64,000 nucleotides of DNA from contig NZ_MZMU01000010.1 in assembly GCF_004123835.1 (NCBI RefSeq), forward strand, positions 372,001 to 436,000. The letters are read 5' to 3'. The stretch comes from Rhizobium leguminosarum. Its GTDB lineage: Bacteria > Pseudomonadota > Alphaproteobacteria > Rhizobiales > Rhizobiaceae. A program made the translations under genes and the position numbers. Each line of letters starts with the position of its first letter. The stretch's first letter is position 1. Shown here piece by piece: positions 63,519 through 64,000 of the stretch. The notes under the pieces are model-generated. The model was not told the DNA's origin. It made no database searches and was given only the letters and a program-made list of their open reading frames with translations.

Positions 63519-64000
63519 TTATTTCGGTTGTGCCGGCTTCAGCTTGACCATCATCAGCCTGGAGTTGGCCCAATTCGGCACCGGATCGGTATAGGGATCG
63601 GCGATCGTCGGATAACCGGTCCAATAGGTCGTATCCATCGAGGTGAAGACGTTATACGACATCAGCGGGATCGTCGGCATTTCGCGGGCGACCAGCTTCA
63701 GATAATCCTTGCCGAGCTCGACGCCCTTGGGGTCGTCGGCGCTGATGCCGCGAATGCTTTCGATGATCTTATCGAGCTCCGGATTGCTCCAGCGCTGCCA
63801 GTTGCGCGGCGGCTGATTGTCACCCTTCTTGGCCACGAACTGCGAATGCCAGCTATCCAGGAAAAACGACAGGTCGGGGTCGCCGCCCCAGGTTTCGACG
63901 CTCCAGGCGATCGCCACCTGGAAATCGCCGGGCTGGAGTGCCACCTGCCAAAGTTTCGCGGCCGGCACGGCTTTGGCGTCGATGCCGAATGCAGCCCACT
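63519..64000 (-). CDS. Family 5 ABC substrate-binding protein, partial
   Basis: C-terminal 160 residues of a family 5 (oligopeptide-type) periplasmic binding protein; the reading frame stays open to the window edge, so the 5' part is missing. Visible: VAIAWSVETWGGDPDLSFFL, NWQRWSNPELDKIIESIRGI, LVAREMPTIPLMSYNVFTSM. It is first of the five-gene importer operon. Confidence 0.82.
   Translation of the reverse strand, partial: WAAFGIDAKAVPAAKLWQVALQPGDFQVAIAWSVETWGGDPDLSFFLDSWHSQFVAKKGDNQPPRNWQRWSNPELDKIIESIRGISADDPKGVELGKDYLKLVAREMPTIPLMSYNVFTSMDTTYWTGYPTIADPYTDPVPNWANSRLMMVKLKPAQPK

Overview
The window looks like a chromosome or large-plasmid segment of a fast-growing rhizobium close to Rhizobium leguminosarum or R. 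etli. The basis is uniformly GC-rich, strongly coding sequence, a PcaQ-controlled pca cluster, a complete five-step hut pathway, an agp/aga alpha-galactoside locus in the order known from Sinorhizobium, DUF982 proteins, and palindromic intergenic elements typical of Rhizobiaceae. No rRNA, tRNA or CRISPR was seen.

Layout. (1) 0.1-7.2 kb: an amino-acid-family (family 3) ABC importer with an embedded type II dehydroquinase, a Gfo/Idh/MocA oxidoreductase, a shikimate/quinate-dehydrogenase-like protein, an EthD-like protein and a convergent SDR. (2) 7.3-8.0 kb: a RelE/HigB-type toxin and HTH antitoxin with a perfect palindromic operator. (3) 8.0-12.8 kb: pcaDCHGB with divergent pcaQ, converting protocatechuate to 3-oxoadipate. 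(4) 12.9-19.2 kb: a Xre/RES toxin-antitoxin pair, an alpha/beta hydrolase, a candidate small RNA, an ArsR-SRPBCC-GST operon, a DUF982 protein, a DUF899 protein and a DnaJ-domain protein. (5) 19.4-33.5 kb: two histidine modules. hutI-H-G-U-D runs one way and hutF-hutC the other around a shared palindrome. Next come a second HutC-type repressor and a family 3 ABC importer ending in a HutH-like protein that lacks the MIO-forming Ala-Ser-Gly. (6) 33.5-40 kb: an exported hypothetical, a PAP2 phosphatase, a large FAD/GcvT-type demethylating dehydrogenase, a three-gene Xre cassette and a methyltransferase. (7) 40-50.3 kb: agpT, agaL1, agpABCD, agaL2 (AraC regulator, two GH4 glycosidases and an oligopeptide-type ABC importer), closed by a strong terminator. 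(8) 50.3-59.7 kb: a gene-poor accessory stretch with small proteins, a 46-residue lipoprotein, a perfect 21-bp hairpin, clustered RNA hairpins, an AttEFGH-like export operon, an IS256-family transposase remnant and an ArdC remnant. (9) 59.7-64 kb: a second oligopeptide-family ABC importer whose binding-protein gene is cut by the window edge.

How the genes fit together: most of the window is nutrient scavenging. Histidine goes to glutamate, protocatechuate goes to the beta-ketoadipate pathway (possibly fed by the dehydroquinase/shikimate-dehydrogenase cluster beside it), and alpha-galactosides are imported and hydrolysed. Toxin-antitoxin pairs, palindromic repeats and gene remnants sit at the joints between these modules. 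Functional names rest on family recognition by eye; no database search was run.
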